Origin: JAWOLE01 sp035263845
GTDB taxonomy: Bacteria > Acidobacteriota > Thermoanaerobaculia > UBA5066 > Gp7-AA6
Length of the DNA: 64,000 nucleotides
NCBI GenBank assembly: GCA_035263845.1
Contig: DATFQY010000198.1
Coordinates: forward strand, 1 to 64,000
Direction of reading: 5' to 3'
Position 1 is the first letter of the stretch. The number at the start of each line of letters is the position of its first letter. Shown one piece after another: positions 50,557 to 59,828 of the stretch. The translations under genes and the position numbers were made by a program. Under the pieces are notes generated by a model, which did not search any database, was not told the origin of the DNA, and saw nothing but the letters and a program-made list of their open reading frames with translations.

Positions 50557-51668
50557 GCAGCTGCGTAGACCTCGAGGGTGCGGGCAGCGGCGCGGTCCCA
50601 GGAGAAGTCGGCGGCGCGCTTCAGCCCGATGGCGGACAGGCGCCGACGCTCCGTCTCGTTCGTCGCCAGCAGCGCGATGCCGTCGGCGATCGCGTCCACG
50701 TCCATCGGATTGACGAGGCAGGCGTAGCCGCCCGCGATCTCCTGGAGGGCCGACGTCGAAGAGGTCAGCACCGGGGTCCCGCTGGCCATCGCCTCGACGA
50801 CCGGCAGGCCGAAGCCCTCGTAGAGCGTCGGGTACAGGAAGACGTCTGCGCCCGAGTAGAGGGCAGGCAGGTCCTCGTCCTCGACGACGCCCGGCCGCAG
50901 GACGGCGTCGGTCAACTCGAGCGCGGAGATCAGCGCGTCCATCCTCGCGGGGTTGGGGGGCATCGGGCCGGCGAGGACGAGCGCGTGGGGGAGCGAGGCT
51001 TCGCGCCTGGCCCTGGCGAAGGCCCGGATGACGTTCTGGACGTTCTTGTGCGGCTTCTCGCCGCCCAGGAAGAGCATGTACGGACTTCGGAGTCCCAGAG
51101 CCGCGGCGACGCGCTCCTTCTCCTCCGCTGGAACGTCCGGCCGGAACCGGCTCGACACGCCGTTGTAGATGACCTCGATTCGGGAGGACGGCACGCGGAA
51201 GTAGTTGACGAGGTCGCTGCGCGTGTTGTGAGAGACCGTGATGATCCGGTCGGCCCGCGCCAGGGCGCGGCGGATCATGTAGCGCGCGTAGAAGAGGGCG
51301 GCCCGGTTGGGAAGGAACTGCGGGTAGAGGAGGTGGATGATGTCGTGGATCGTCACGACGGCCCGAATCTTCCAGAGCGGCGGCAGCACGTAGTGGGTCG
51401 CGTGGAAGAGGTCGAGCCGGTCGGCCCTGAGCCGCCAGGGAAGGCGCGTCATCTCCGCCAGGGAGTAGCCGGGCGAGTCGTCATGGACGACCTCGAAGTG
51501 CGCGGGCAGCTCCGGCAGGTCTGCGCCGTCGGCGGTCTTCGTGTAGACCCGGAAATGGTACGCGGCCGAGTCGGGATGGCGGCCGATCGCTTCGAGGAGG
51601 TTTCGGACGTACGCGCCGATGCCGTAGTCCTTCAGCTTCCTGGCGTCGATGCCGATGCGCGGAGTCAT
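50508..51668 (-). CDS. GT4-family glycosyltransferase
   Basis: The 386-residue GT-B protein shows PRIGIDARKLKDYGIGAYVRNLLEAI, LFHATHYVLPPLWKIRAVVTIHDIIHLLYP, YMLFLGGEKPHKNVQNVIRAF and YPTLYEGFGLPVVEAMASGTPVLTS, standard GT4 mannosyl- or glucosyltransferase motifs (EGFGLPVVEAMA is the EX7E region). The last residues (RGTRNSGHGTRETP) come from the GACTC repeat at 50472-50556 and probably lie outside the fold. It overlaps both neighbours by four bases. Confidence 0.93.
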   Translation of the reverse strand: MTPRIGIDARKLKDYGIGAYVRNLLEAIGRHPDSAAYHFRVYTKTADGADLPELPAHFEVVHDDSPGYSLAEMTRLPWRLRADRLDLFHATHYVLPPLWKIRAVVTIHDIIHLLYPQFLPNRAALFYARYMIRRALARADRIITVSHNTRSDLVNYFRVPSSRIEVIYNGVSSRFRPDVPAEEKERVAAALGLRSPYMLFLGGEKPHKNVQNVIRAFARARREASLPHALVLAGPMPPNPARMDALISALELTDAVLRPGVVEDEDLPALYSGADVFLYPTLYEGFGLPVVEAMASGTPVLTSSTSALQEIAGGYACLVNPMDVDAIADGIALLATNETERRRLSAIGLKRAADFSWDRAAARTLEVYAAALRGTRNSGHGTRETP

Positions 51669-52777
51669 CCATTCTCCGTCGCCGCTTCCTCGAGCACCCG
51701 CGCCGTCGCTGCCGCTGCGGCGTCCCAGGAGAAGGCCGCCGCGCGGGGAGGACCGGCTGCAGCGAGCCGGCCGGCGAGGACGGGATCATCGAGGAGCCGC
51801 TCGATCCGGCTCGCGAAACCGGCGGCGTCGAGCGGCTCCGCGAAGAGCGCGGTATCCCCGGCGACCTCGCGCAGCGCCTCGGCGGTGGAGACGATCACCG
51901 GAGCTCCACAGGCCATCGCCTCGAGGACCGGCAGGCCGAAGCCTTCCGCGAGCGAGGGATAGACGAAGACCTCCGCGGCGCGATAGAGGGCCAGCGCCGT
52001 TTCTTTGCTGGCGTAGCCCGGCAGGTGGATCCTTTCGCGGAAAGGGGACGCCGCGATTTGGGCCTCGAGAGCGACGGTCTTCCACCCGGACCCGCCCGCC
52101 AGGACGAGGTCGGGCGCCTCCGGCCGCCGAGCCCAGAGCCGCTCGCACGCCTCCACGAGAGTCTCGACGTTCTTTCGCGGCTCGAGGGTGCCGAGGTACA
52201 GGAGGAACCTCCGTCCCTCCGCGAAACGGCGGCGCGTCTCTTCCTTCTCCTCCTTGCTCGCTGCCGGCGAGAAGTCCGCGTCCACTCCGTTGGGGACCAC
52301 CCGCGAGCGGGAGGCGGCGTCGGGATGCGCCCGGACGAGGTCCCGCTCCGTCGCTTCCGAGACGCAAACGAACCGGGAGGCCTGCTCGACGGTTCGGTTC
52401 CAGAGCGGAACGAAGCCCACGAGCGTCCGGGCGCGATGCCACTCGGGGTGCGTGCAGGGAGTCAGGTCATGGACGACGGAAACCCAGGGGAGCGTCGCGC
52501 GGACCGGGCCGATCGTCAGCGCGGCGAGGAGGACGTCGGCGCCCCACTCCCGGGCGCGGCGCTCGAACGTCGTCTGCACCCAGATCATGCCGAGCGGATG
52601 GCGGTCGGCGGTCACCGACAGCGGCGCCGCGCCGTTTCCTTCCGGGAGCGGGCGAGGCGAAAAGAGGCGGACTTCGAGGCCCGGACGGGCGGCGAGCGCC
52701 CCGGCGATGCCTCTCGTGTAAGTGCCGATGCCGGTCGTCGGGGGCAGCAGCGCCCGCGCGTCGATGGCAATCTTCAC
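51665..52777 (-). CDS. GT4-family glycosyltransferase
   Basis: The 370-residue protein is close in plan to its neighbour: KIAIDARALLPPTTGIGTYTRGIAGAL, PWVSVVHDLTPCTHPEWH, SEATERDLVRAHP, FLLYLGTLEPRKNVETLVEACERL and VFVYPSLAEGFGLPVLEAMACGAPVIVS (EX7E). It is the first gene of the exopolysaccharide operon and is divergent from yceD. Its stop overlaps the ATG of the next gene. The linkage to an undecaprenyl sugar-phosphate transferase implies work on a lipid-linked polysaccharide. Confidence 0.93.
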   Translation of the reverse strand: MKIAIDARALLPPTTGIGTYTRGIAGALAARPGLEVRLFSPRPLPEGNGAAPLSVTADRHPLGMIWVQTTFERRAREWGADVLLAALTIGPVRATLPWVSVVHDLTPCTHPEWHRARTLVGFVPLWNRTVEQASRFVCVSEATERDLVRAHPDAASRSRVVPNGVDADFSPAASKEEKEETRRRFAEGRRFLLYLGTLEPRKNVETLVEACERLWARRPEAPDLVLAGGSGWKTVALEAQIAASPFRERIHLPGYASKETALALYRAAEVFVYPSLAEGFGLPVLEAMACGAPVIVSTAEALREVAGDTALFAEPLDAAGFASRIERLLDDPVLAGRLAAAGPPRAAAFSWDAAAAATARVLEEAATENG

Positions 52778-52803
52778 CGGCGAAGTCTACAGGCCGGCCG
52801 CGT

Positions 52804-52831
52804 TTGACTGCCGCGCCGCCGCGGGTAAAAT
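52804..52831 (+). promoter_or_regulatory. Promoter of the yceD-rpmF-plsX-fab operon
   Basis: TTGACT (52804-52809) and TAAAAT (52826-52831) have a 16-base spacer. Transcription would start near 52838, leaving a leader of fewer than ten bases before the yceD ATG. Confidence 0.62.
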
Positions 52832-52844
52832 ACGCGGTTCCGTC

Positions 52845-53372
52845 ATGAAGCCGCCCAACGCCATTTCTCTGGATGCCGTCCTGGACGAAGCGGTCCCGTT
52901 CGCCTTCGAGCTGCGCTTTTCGCCCCAGGCCCTGGACCGGGAGCCGCTGCTCGAGATCTCGCGGGTGAAGGTGGCCGGGGAGGTCTCGCGCATCGAGAAG
53001 GGGTTCGCCTTCGACGCGAGGATGGACTACTCAGGTCGGCTCGAGTGCAGCCGCTGCCTGAACCCTTATCCCTTCGAGAATTCCGAAGACTTCTCCCTCG
53101 TCCTGCGCAAGCGCCCGGCGCCGGGAGGCGAGGAGATTGCGCTTCGCGGCGAGGAGCTCGACGAGTACTTCTACGACGACCCGGTCGTCTCCGTCGAGCC
53201 GATCGCCGAGGAGCGCATCCAGATGGCCGTCCCGATGAAGCCTCTCTGCCGCGAGGACTGCCGCGGGCTCTGCCCTCAATGCGGCCAGGATTTGAACGTG
53301 ACCGCGTGCGGCTGCGTGGTCGAAAACGACGACCCGAGGTGGGAAGCGCTGCGGGTCTTGAAGAAAGTGTAG
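52845..53372 (+). CDS. yceD: YceD/DUF177 family protein
   Basis: The 175-residue protein belongs to the YceD (DUF177) group linked to 23S rRNA accumulation in E. coli and plants. Features include LECSRCLNPYPFENSEDFSLVLRKRP, an acidic EELDEYFYDDPVVSVEPIAEERIQMAVPMKPLCREDCRGLCPQCGQDLN segment with the conserved Cys4 zinc-like cluster (CREDC..CPQC). It is the first gene of the operon and is followed after eight bases by rpmF, the standard yceD-rpmF-plsX order. Confidence 0.94.
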   Translation: MKPPNAISLDAVLDEAVPFAFELRFSPQALDREPLLEISRVKVAGEVSRIEKGFAFDARMDYSGRLECSRCLNPYPFENSEDFSLVLRKRPAPGGEEIALRGEELDEYFYDDPVVSVEPIAEERIQMAVPMKPLCREDCRGLCPQCGQDLNVTACGCVVENDDPRWEALRVLKKV

Positions 53373-53380
53373 GTACCACG

Positions 53381-53554
53381 ATGCCCAATCCCAAACGGCG
53401 CCACAGCAAGGCCCGCCGCGACAAGCGCCGCGCGCACGACGCCCTGGCCGCCCCGGCCCTCTCGGAGTGCCCGAACTGCCACGAGCCCAAGCAGCCGCAC
53501 CGCGTCTGCCCGCACTGCGGCTACTACAAGGGCAAGCAGACCATCAACGTCTAG
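53381..53554 (+). CDS. rpmF: 50S ribosomal protein L32
   Basis: The 57-residue protein has the L32 N-terminus MPNPKRRHSKARRDKRRAHD and a zinc ribbon with two CxxC pairs (CPNCHEPKQPHRVCPHCGYYKG), the zinc-binding form. It is co-transcribed with yceD and plsX. Confidence 0.98.
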   Translation: MPNPKRRHSKARRDKRRAHDALAAPALSECPNCHEPKQPHRVCPHCGYYKGKQTINV

Positions 53555-53580
53555 CGGTGGGGTGTCGGGGTCGCGGCCGG

Positions 53581-53586
53581 TATAAT
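53581..53586 (+). promoter_or_regulatory. -10 element TATAAT between rpmF and plsX
   Basis: A perfect TATAAT lies 39 bases before the plsX GTG in the 70-base gap after rpmF, without a matching -35. It may be a secondary promoter for plsX-fabH-fabD. Confidence 0.4.
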
Positions 53587-53624
53587 CCGCGCTCCGTGTT
53601 TTCTTCGGCTGGGACGGCCTGACC

Positions 53625-54644
53625 GTGCGCATCGCGGTGGATGCGATGGGCGGCGATCACGCTCCGCAGGTCAACGTGGACGGCGCGGTAGCCGCGTTCC
53701 ACGAGTTCGGGATCCAGTCGCTCCTCGTCGGCCGGGCGGCGGAGCTGGCGCGGCTGCTCGAGGACGCCGGCTTCAGGGGGCCGGACATCGAGATCGTGGA
53801 CGCGCCCGACGTCGTCACGATGAAGGACCCGGCGACCGCGGCGATCCGGGGCAAGCGCAACTCTTCGATCCGTGTCGCGGCCAACTGCGTCCGCGACGGA
53901 AGGGCGGAAGGGCTCGTCTCGGCCGGGCACACGGGCGCCGCGATGGTCTCGGCCAAGATGGTCATCGGGACGATCGAGAACGTGGACCGGCCGGCGCTCG
54001 CCACCGTGCTTCCGAATCTCACGGGACACTGTCTCCTGCTCGACGTCGGAGCCAACCCGGACGCCAAGACGGAGCACTTCAAGGAATTCGCGGTCATGGG
54101 CTCGATCTATGCCCAGCTCGCCTTCGGCAAGCGGTCCCCCTCGGTCGGCTTGATGTCCATCGGCGAGGAGGACACCAAGGGGAGCGAGCGCTCCAAGGAG
54201 GCCTTCAAGATCCTCAAGGAGACAGGCCTGAACTTCATCGGCAACGTCGAGGGGCGCGACGTCTTCAACGGCAAGGTGGACGTCATCGTGACGGACGGCT
54301 TCACCGGCAACGTCATCCTGAAGGTCTCCGAATCGCTGTCGGAGATGGTCGAGCAGCTGCTCCGGGAGGAGATCAAGAGCACGCTCAAGGCGTCCGTCGG
54401 CTTCCTCCTGTCGCGATCGGCTTTCCGCCGCTTCAAGTCGCGCCTGGACTACTCGGAGTACGGGGGCGCGCCTCTTCTCGGCGTCAAAGGGTGCGTGATC
54501 ATCTGCCACGGGCGTTCCAGCGCGAAAGCCGTCAAGAACGCGATCCGCTTCGCGGCGGAGTTTTCCCGCCGTGGGCTGGCCCAGAAGATCCAGTCGTCGC
54601 TCGCGGACCTCCACTCCCGCGAGGCCAAGGCCGCTCAGCATTGA
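53625..54644 (+). CDS. plsX: Phosphate acyltransferase PlsX
   Basis: PlsX turns acyl-ACP into acyl phosphate for phospholipid synthesis. The 339-residue protein begins MRIAVDAMGGDHAPQ and shows VSAGHTGAAMVSAKMVIGTIENVDRPAL, LLLDVGANPDAKTEHFKEFAVMGSIYAQ, VGLMSIGEEDTKG, GNVEGRDVFNGKVDVIVTDGFTGNV and EYGGAPLLGVKGCVIICHGRSSAKA. The start is GTG 53625, the family N-terminus. Its TGA overlaps the fabH TTG (TTGA). Confidence 0.97.
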   Translation: MRIAVDAMGGDHAPQVNVDGAVAAFHEFGIQSLLVGRAAELARLLEDAGFRGPDIEIVDAPDVVTMKDPATAAIRGKRNSSIRVAANCVRDGRAEGLVSAGHTGAAMVSAKMVIGTIENVDRPALATVLPNLTGHCLLLDVGANPDAKTEHFKEFAVMGSIYAQLAFGKRSPSVGLMSIGEEDTKGSERSKEAFKILKETGLNFIGNVEGRDVFNGKVDVIVTDGFTGNVILKVSESLSEMVEQLLREEIKSTLKASVGFLLSRSAFRRFKSRLDYSEYGGAPLLGVKGCVIICHGRSSAKAVKNAIRFAAEFSRRGLAQKIQSSLADLHSREAKAAQH

Positions 54645-55624
54645 ACCGCGCGAAGATCGTCGGGACGGGCTCCTCCGTTCCGAAGAAGATCCTGACGAAC
54701 GCCGACCTCGAGAAGATCGTCGCGACGAGCGACCAGTGGATCACGGAGCGCACCGGCATCAAGGAGCGACACATCGTCGTGGACGGGGAGAAGTTCTCCG
54801 ATCTCTGCACGAAGGCGTCCGAGGGGGCGCTGAAGCGGGCGCACATGAAGGCCGAGGACATCGACATGATCCTCGTCGGGACGATCTCGGGCGACATGCC
54901 GTTCCCGGCGACCGCGTGCCTCGTGCAGAAGAACCTCGGCGCGTCGAAGGCGGCCGCGTCCGACGTCGGCGCGGCCTGCGTCGGCTTCCTCTACGGGCTG
55001 CACCTGGCCGACGGGCTGATCCAGTCCGCCAAGGCGGAGAACGTCCTCGTCATCGGGGGCGAGATCCTCTCGCGCTACGTGGACTGGACCGACCGCTCGA
55101 CCTGCGTTCTCTTCGGCGACGGCGCGGGCGCCGTCATCCTGCAGGCGACGAAGGGCGACCACGGGATCCTCGGGACGCGCATGAAGTCCGACGGCAAGTA
55201 CGCCGACTTCATCCACATGCCGGGCGGCGGCTCCAACTTCCCGGCCAATGACCCGCGCACCTGCGAGCAGAGACTCCCGTACATCAAGATGAAGGGGAAC
55301 GAGACCTTCAAGGTCGCCGTCAAGGCGATGGCGGACATCACGGCGGGCGTCCTGAAGGAACAGGGCTTCGCCAACGAGGACGTCAAGGTCTTCATCCCGC
55401 ACCAGGCCAACGAGCGCATCATCGACGCGGTGGGTTCGCGGCTGAAGTTCCCTCCGGAGCGCGTCTACAAGAACGTGGACCGCTACGGCAACACATCCGC
55501 CGCCTCGATCCCGATCGCCCTGGACGAGCTCGTCGCCGCCGACCGGCTGCACGCGGGAGATCTCGTTCTGATGACCGCGTTCGGCGCGGGCCTCGTCTGG
55601 GGATCGGCGCTGGTTCGCTGGTGA
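54641..55624 (+). CDS. fabH: 3-oxoacyl-ACP synthase III (FabH)
   Basis: FabH starts fatty-acid chains by condensing acetyl-CoA with malonyl-ACP. The 327-residue protein shows the triad region: Cys113 in SDVGAACVGFLYGL, His in FIPHQANERIIDAVG and Asn in YGNTSAASIPIAL. It begins MNRAKIVGTGSSVPKKILTN. TTG 54641 overlaps the plsX stop as TTGA and is the only start giving this N-terminus. Its stop overlaps the fabD GTG. Confidence 0.97.
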   Translation: MNRAKIVGTGSSVPKKILTNADLEKIVATSDQWITERTGIKERHIVVDGEKFSDLCTKASEGALKRAHMKAEDIDMILVGTISGDMPFPATACLVQKNLGASKAAASDVGAACVGFLYGLHLADGLIQSAKAENVLVIGGEILSRYVDWTDRSTCVLFGDGAGAVILQATKGDHGILGTRMKSDGKYADFIHMPGGGSNFPANDPRTCEQRLPYIKMKGNETFKVAVKAMADITAGVLKEQGFANEDVKVFIPHQANERIIDAVGSRLKFPPERVYKNVDRYGNTSAASIPIALDELVAADRLHAGDLVLMTAFGAGLVWGSALVRW

Positions 55625-56523
55625 GCCTCGCGCTTCTTTTCCCCGGGCAGGGCTCGCAGACCGTCGGGATGGGGAAGGCCCTCTTCGACGGCTCGGAGGC
55701 GGCGCGGCAAGTCTTCGAGGAGGCCGACGCCGCGCTGGGGTTCCCGCTGTCGCGGCTTTGCTTCGAGGGGCCGGAAGAAGAGCTGAAGCTCACCGCCAAC
55801 ACCCAGCCCGCGATCCTGACGCACTCGATTGCCGCCTTCCGCGACCTCGAGGCCCGCTTCCCCGAGCGCCTGGAGGGCGCCGCTTTCGCGGCGGGCCACT
55901 CGCTGGGGGAGTACTCGGCCAACGTCGCCGCGGGGTCGCTCTCCTTCGCCGACGCCGTGAGGATCGTGCGCCTGCGCGGTAAGTTCATGCAGGAAGCCGT
56001 CCCCGCGGGCGTCGGCGCGATGGCGGCCATCGTGGGGCTCCCGCCCGAGCAAGTCGAGGCCGCGTGCCGGGAATCGGAGCAGGGAGAGGTCGTCTCGCCG
56101 GCCAACTTCAACTCGCCCGAGCAGACCGTCATCGCCGGGCATGCTGCCGCGGTCGCCCGGGCCTCGGAAGCGTGCACCGCCCGGGGAGCGAAGCGGGCGA
56201 TCCCTCTCCCCGTCTCGGCTCCGTTTCACTGCTCCCTGATGGCGCCGGCGCGGGAGAAGCTGCGTCCCCACCTCGAGGACGCGGGTTTCCAGACGGCGAG
56301 GATTCCCGTGGTGACCAACGCGGATGCCCGCCCCGCCGGGGAGGGCGTCTCCCTGCGGGACGCGCTTCTTCGCCAGGTGGACTCGCCCGTCCGCTGGGTG
56401 GAATCGGTCCGCCTCCTCGCCGCATCCGGCGTGGACCGTGCCCTGGAGATCGGTCCCGGCAATGTCCTCTCGGGCCTCGTCCGCCGAATCGAAAAAACCA
56501 TCAAGATGGAGACTTGTGGCTAG
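55621..56523 (+). CDS. fabD: Malonyl-CoA:ACP transacylase
   Basis: FabD loads malonate onto ACP. The 300-residue protein has LLFPGQGSQTVGMGKAL, the catalytic GHSLGEYSA (Ser94), LPVSAPFHCSLMAPA (catalytic His) and VTNADARP. GTG 55621 overlaps the fabH stop (GTGA). Its last eight bases overlap the start of the next gene. Confidence 0.97.
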   Translation: MSLALLFPGQGSQTVGMGKALFDGSEAARQVFEEADAALGFPLSRLCFEGPEEELKLTANTQPAILTHSIAAFRDLEARFPERLEGAAFAAGHSLGEYSANVAAGSLSFADAVRIVRLRGKFMQEAVPAGVGAMAAIVGLPPEQVEAACRESEQGEVVSPANFNSPEQTVIAGHAAAVARASEACTARGAKRAIPLPVSAPFHCSLMAPAREKLRPHLEDAGFQTARIPVVTNADARPAGEGVSLRDALLRQVDSPVRWVESVRLLAASGVDRALEIGPGNVLSGLVRRIEKTIKMETCG

Positions 56524-57447
56524 GGCAGGGGTAAGGGGACTCTCCTTCGTCGCTCTCGTTCTCCTCGTCGCCTCCGGCTGCGCCACCACCGGCGCCGGCG
56601 GCGGCTCGTCCCTCGACGCCGCGGTGGACGCCGCCTCGAAGCGCTGTGCCTGCCGCATCGGCGTGGCCGTGCGGCACCTGGAGAGCGGCAAGACCTACGA
56701 GCGCAACGGCGACTCGGAGTTCGAATCCGCCTCGGTCATCAAGATCGCGATCCTGACTGAAGCGATGGCGCAGGTCCGCGACGGCAAGATCTCGCTCGCC
56801 GACCGCTGGACGCTGACGGAGGAGAAGAAGGCCGACGGGTCCGGGACTCTTGTGATCCTGGATCCCGGCCTGAATCCGACCTGGAGCGACCTGATCACGC
56901 TGATGATCGGCCCCTCCGACAACACGGCGACCAACGCCTGGATCGAGCGGCTCGGCATCGGCTCGATCAATGCGCGGATGACCGGGATGGGCCTGCCACA
57001 CATCCACCTCTTCGCGACGATCCCCGCGCTCTCCCACGCGCACGACGACCCCTCCCCGTGGAAGGGCTTTCGCCTCGGAACCGTCACGCCGCGGGAGCTC
57101 GCCGACTGGATGGGGCGCGTGGCACGGGGCGAGGTGATCGACGCGGAGTCCTCGAAGAAGATTTTCGATTACCTCGACAAGGACCCAACACGGCAGCGGA
57201 TCGCGCGGCGCTTTCCCTCGGAGATGCTCTGGGCCGGCAAGAGCGGCTCCATGCGGGGAGTACGCAATGACGCCGGCGTCCTCCGGACGAAGAAGGGTCG
57301 GTTCGTCCTCGTCGTCTTGACCGACGGCAGCAAGGCCGACCCGCCCAACGCCGCGGACCACCCCTCCGTCCTGGCGATCGGCGATGTGGCCAAAGCAATC
57401 GTGGACGCGTGGAACAAGGACCTCCCCGATATCGTGGAGAAGCCGAA

Positions 57448-57451
<4 letters not shown>
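56516..57451 (+). CDS. Beta-lactamase-fold serine hydrolase lipoprotein (in the fab operon)
   Basis: The 311-residue product has a signal peptide with a lipobox-like VASGC (Cys22). The penicillin-recognising fold carries SVIK (Ser73-Lys76), SDN (134-136) and KSG (242-244), with GVRNDAGVL nearby, as in PF13354 (class A-like) enzymes. The ExxLN omega-loop motif of true class A beta-lactamases is absent: the region reads SHAHDDPSPWKGFRLGTVTPRELADW. This favours a peptidoglycan DD-peptidase or esterase role over penicillin hydrolysis. GTG 56516 is inside the end of fabD, and the stop overlaps fabG. It is unusual in this position. Confidence 0.85.
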
Positions 57452-58191
<740 letters not shown>

Positions 58192-58260
58192 GCTTGCCCC
58201 GATGGGGTTAATGGGGAAGAATACGGCGGCTTTCCGATCTGAGAAGAAAGGGGAAGACGA

Positions 58261-58500
58261 ATGAGCGTGGAAGATAAGGTCAAGAGCATCATCGTCGAGC
58301 AGCTCGGCGTGGACGCCAACGAGGTCACCCCGGAAGCCTCCTTCGTGGACGACCTCGGGGCGGATTCTCTTGACACGGTGGAGCTCGTGATGGCTTTCGA
58401 AGAAGCTTTCAACATCGAGATTCCCGACGAGGCCGCCGAGAAGATCCAGAAGGTCAAAGACGCCGTCGCCTACATCGAGAAGAATTCCCCTCAGAACTGA
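58261..58500 (+). CDS. acpP: Acyl carrier protein
   Basis: The 79-residue acidic protein carries the growing acyl chain on a phosphopantetheine at Ser36 in DDLGADSLDTVELVMAFEEAF, the universal ACP motif. AGGGGAAGA precedes the ATG. It is followed by fabF after 18 bases. The 69-base gap before it may hold a separate promoter that boosts ACP output, but no clear element is visible. Confidence 0.98.
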   Translation: MSVEDKVKSIIVEQLGVDANEVTPEASFVDDLGADSLDTVELVMAFEEAFNIEIPDEAAEKIQKVKDAVAYIEKNSPQN

Positions 58501-58518
58501 CCCCGGTCCTGAAAACCC

Positions 58519-59775
58519 ATGCCACGTTTTTCCGCGCCGCGCCGTGTGGCCGTGACGGGGATCGGCCTCGTTTCCCCGGTCGGGATCGGGAACGCCGCCA
58601 ACTGGGAGGCGATCCTCTCGGGAAAGAACGGCGTCGGCCCGATCACCCGCTTTGACCCGTCTCCCTTCGCCTGCCGCATCGCGGCGGAAGTGAAGGGTTT
58701 CGACCCCTCCCTCTTCATTCCGAAGAAGGAGATCAAGAAGATGGACACTTTCATCCACTACGCGATGGGGGCGGCCCACTTCGCGATGGAAGACTCGGGG
58801 CTTCCGGTCACCGACGAGAACCGCGAGAGGATCGCGGTGATCGTCGGGTCGGGCATCGGCGGGCTTCCGCTCATCGAGCGCACGCAGAAGGAGTTCGTCG
58901 AGTCGGGCAGCAGCGCCCGCGTCATCTCGCCGTTTTTCATCACGGGCCTCATCGTCAACGAGGCCGCCGGGAATATCTCGATCAAGTACGGCCTGAAGGG
59001 GCCGAACCTGGCGACCGTGACCGCCTGCACGACGGGCGCGCACGCGGTCGGCGAGGCCTACCGCAAGATCCAGTACGGGGAGGCGAACTCGGCGGTGGCC
59101 GGGGGAACGGAGTCGGTCATCACTCCGCTCGCCGTCGGGGGATTCGACGTCATGCGGGCGCTCTCCAGGCGAAACGATGCGCCGGAGAAGGCCTCCCGAC
59201 CGTGGGACAAGGGGCGCGACGGCTTCGTCATCGGGGAGGGAGCGGGCCTCGTCGTCCTCGAAGAGATGGAGGCGGCAAAGAAGCGAGGAGCGAACATCTA
59301 CTGCGAGCTCGTCGGGTACGGAATGTCCGGCGACGCGTTCCACATCGCCGCTCCTTCGGAAGACGGCGACGGCCCGGCGCGCGTCATGCGCAACGCCCTG
59401 GAGGACGCCGGATTGAATCCCGGGCAGATCGACTACATCAACGCGCACGGGACCTCGACGCCCGCCGGCGACAAGGCCGAGACGGTCGCGATCAAGCTGG
59501 TCTTCGGGGACCACGCCAAGAAGCTCGCGGTCTCCTCGACCAAGTCCATGACGGGTCACCTGCTCGGCGCAGCCGGCGGCCTCGAGACGGCGATCTGCGC
59601 GCTGGCCGTCCGCGACCAGGTCATGCCGCCGACGATCAATTACGACGAGCCCGACCCCGAGTGCGACCTCGACTACGTCCCCAACCAGGCGCGCCGCGCC
59701 CCGATCCAATACGCCCTCTCCAACTCCTTCGGCTTCGGCGGCACCAACGGCTGCCTCATCGTCAAACGCATCTAG
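58519..59775 (+). CDS. fabF: 3-oxoacyl-ACP synthase II (FabF)
   Basis: FabF elongates the acyl chain by condensation with malonyl-ACP. The 418-residue protein has VAVTGIGLVSPVG, catalytic Cys170 in LATVTACTTGAHAVGEA, the two catalytic histidines in NAHGTSTPAGDKAE and SMTGHLLGAAGGLE, and the C-terminal NSFGFGGTNGCLIV. The stop is followed by a TATAAAT box (59803-59809) for the next gene. The product is full-length. Confidence 0.97.
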   Translation: MPRFSAPRRVAVTGIGLVSPVGIGNAANWEAILSGKNGVGPITRFDPSPFACRIAAEVKGFDPSLFIPKKEIKKMDTFIHYAMGAAHFAMEDSGLPVTDENRERIAVIVGSGIGGLPLIERTQKEFVESGSSARVISPFFITGLIVNEAAGNISIKYGLKGPNLATVTACTTGAHAVGEAYRKIQYGEANSAVAGGTESVITPLAVGGFDVMRALSRRNDAPEKASRPWDKGRDGFVIGEGAGLVVLEEMEAAKKRGANIYCELVGYGMSGDAFHIAAPSEDGDGPARVMRNALEDAGLNPGQIDYINAHGTSTPAGDKAETVAIKLVFGDHAKKLAVSSTKSMTGHLLGAAGGLETAICALAVRDQVMPPTINYDEPDPECDLDYVPNQARRAPIQYALSNSFGFGGTNGCLIVKRI

Positions 59776-59828
59776 TCGGTCCGGTTTCCGGAGCCGAGAT
59801 GGTATAAATTGAACAACAAGGGCTATTC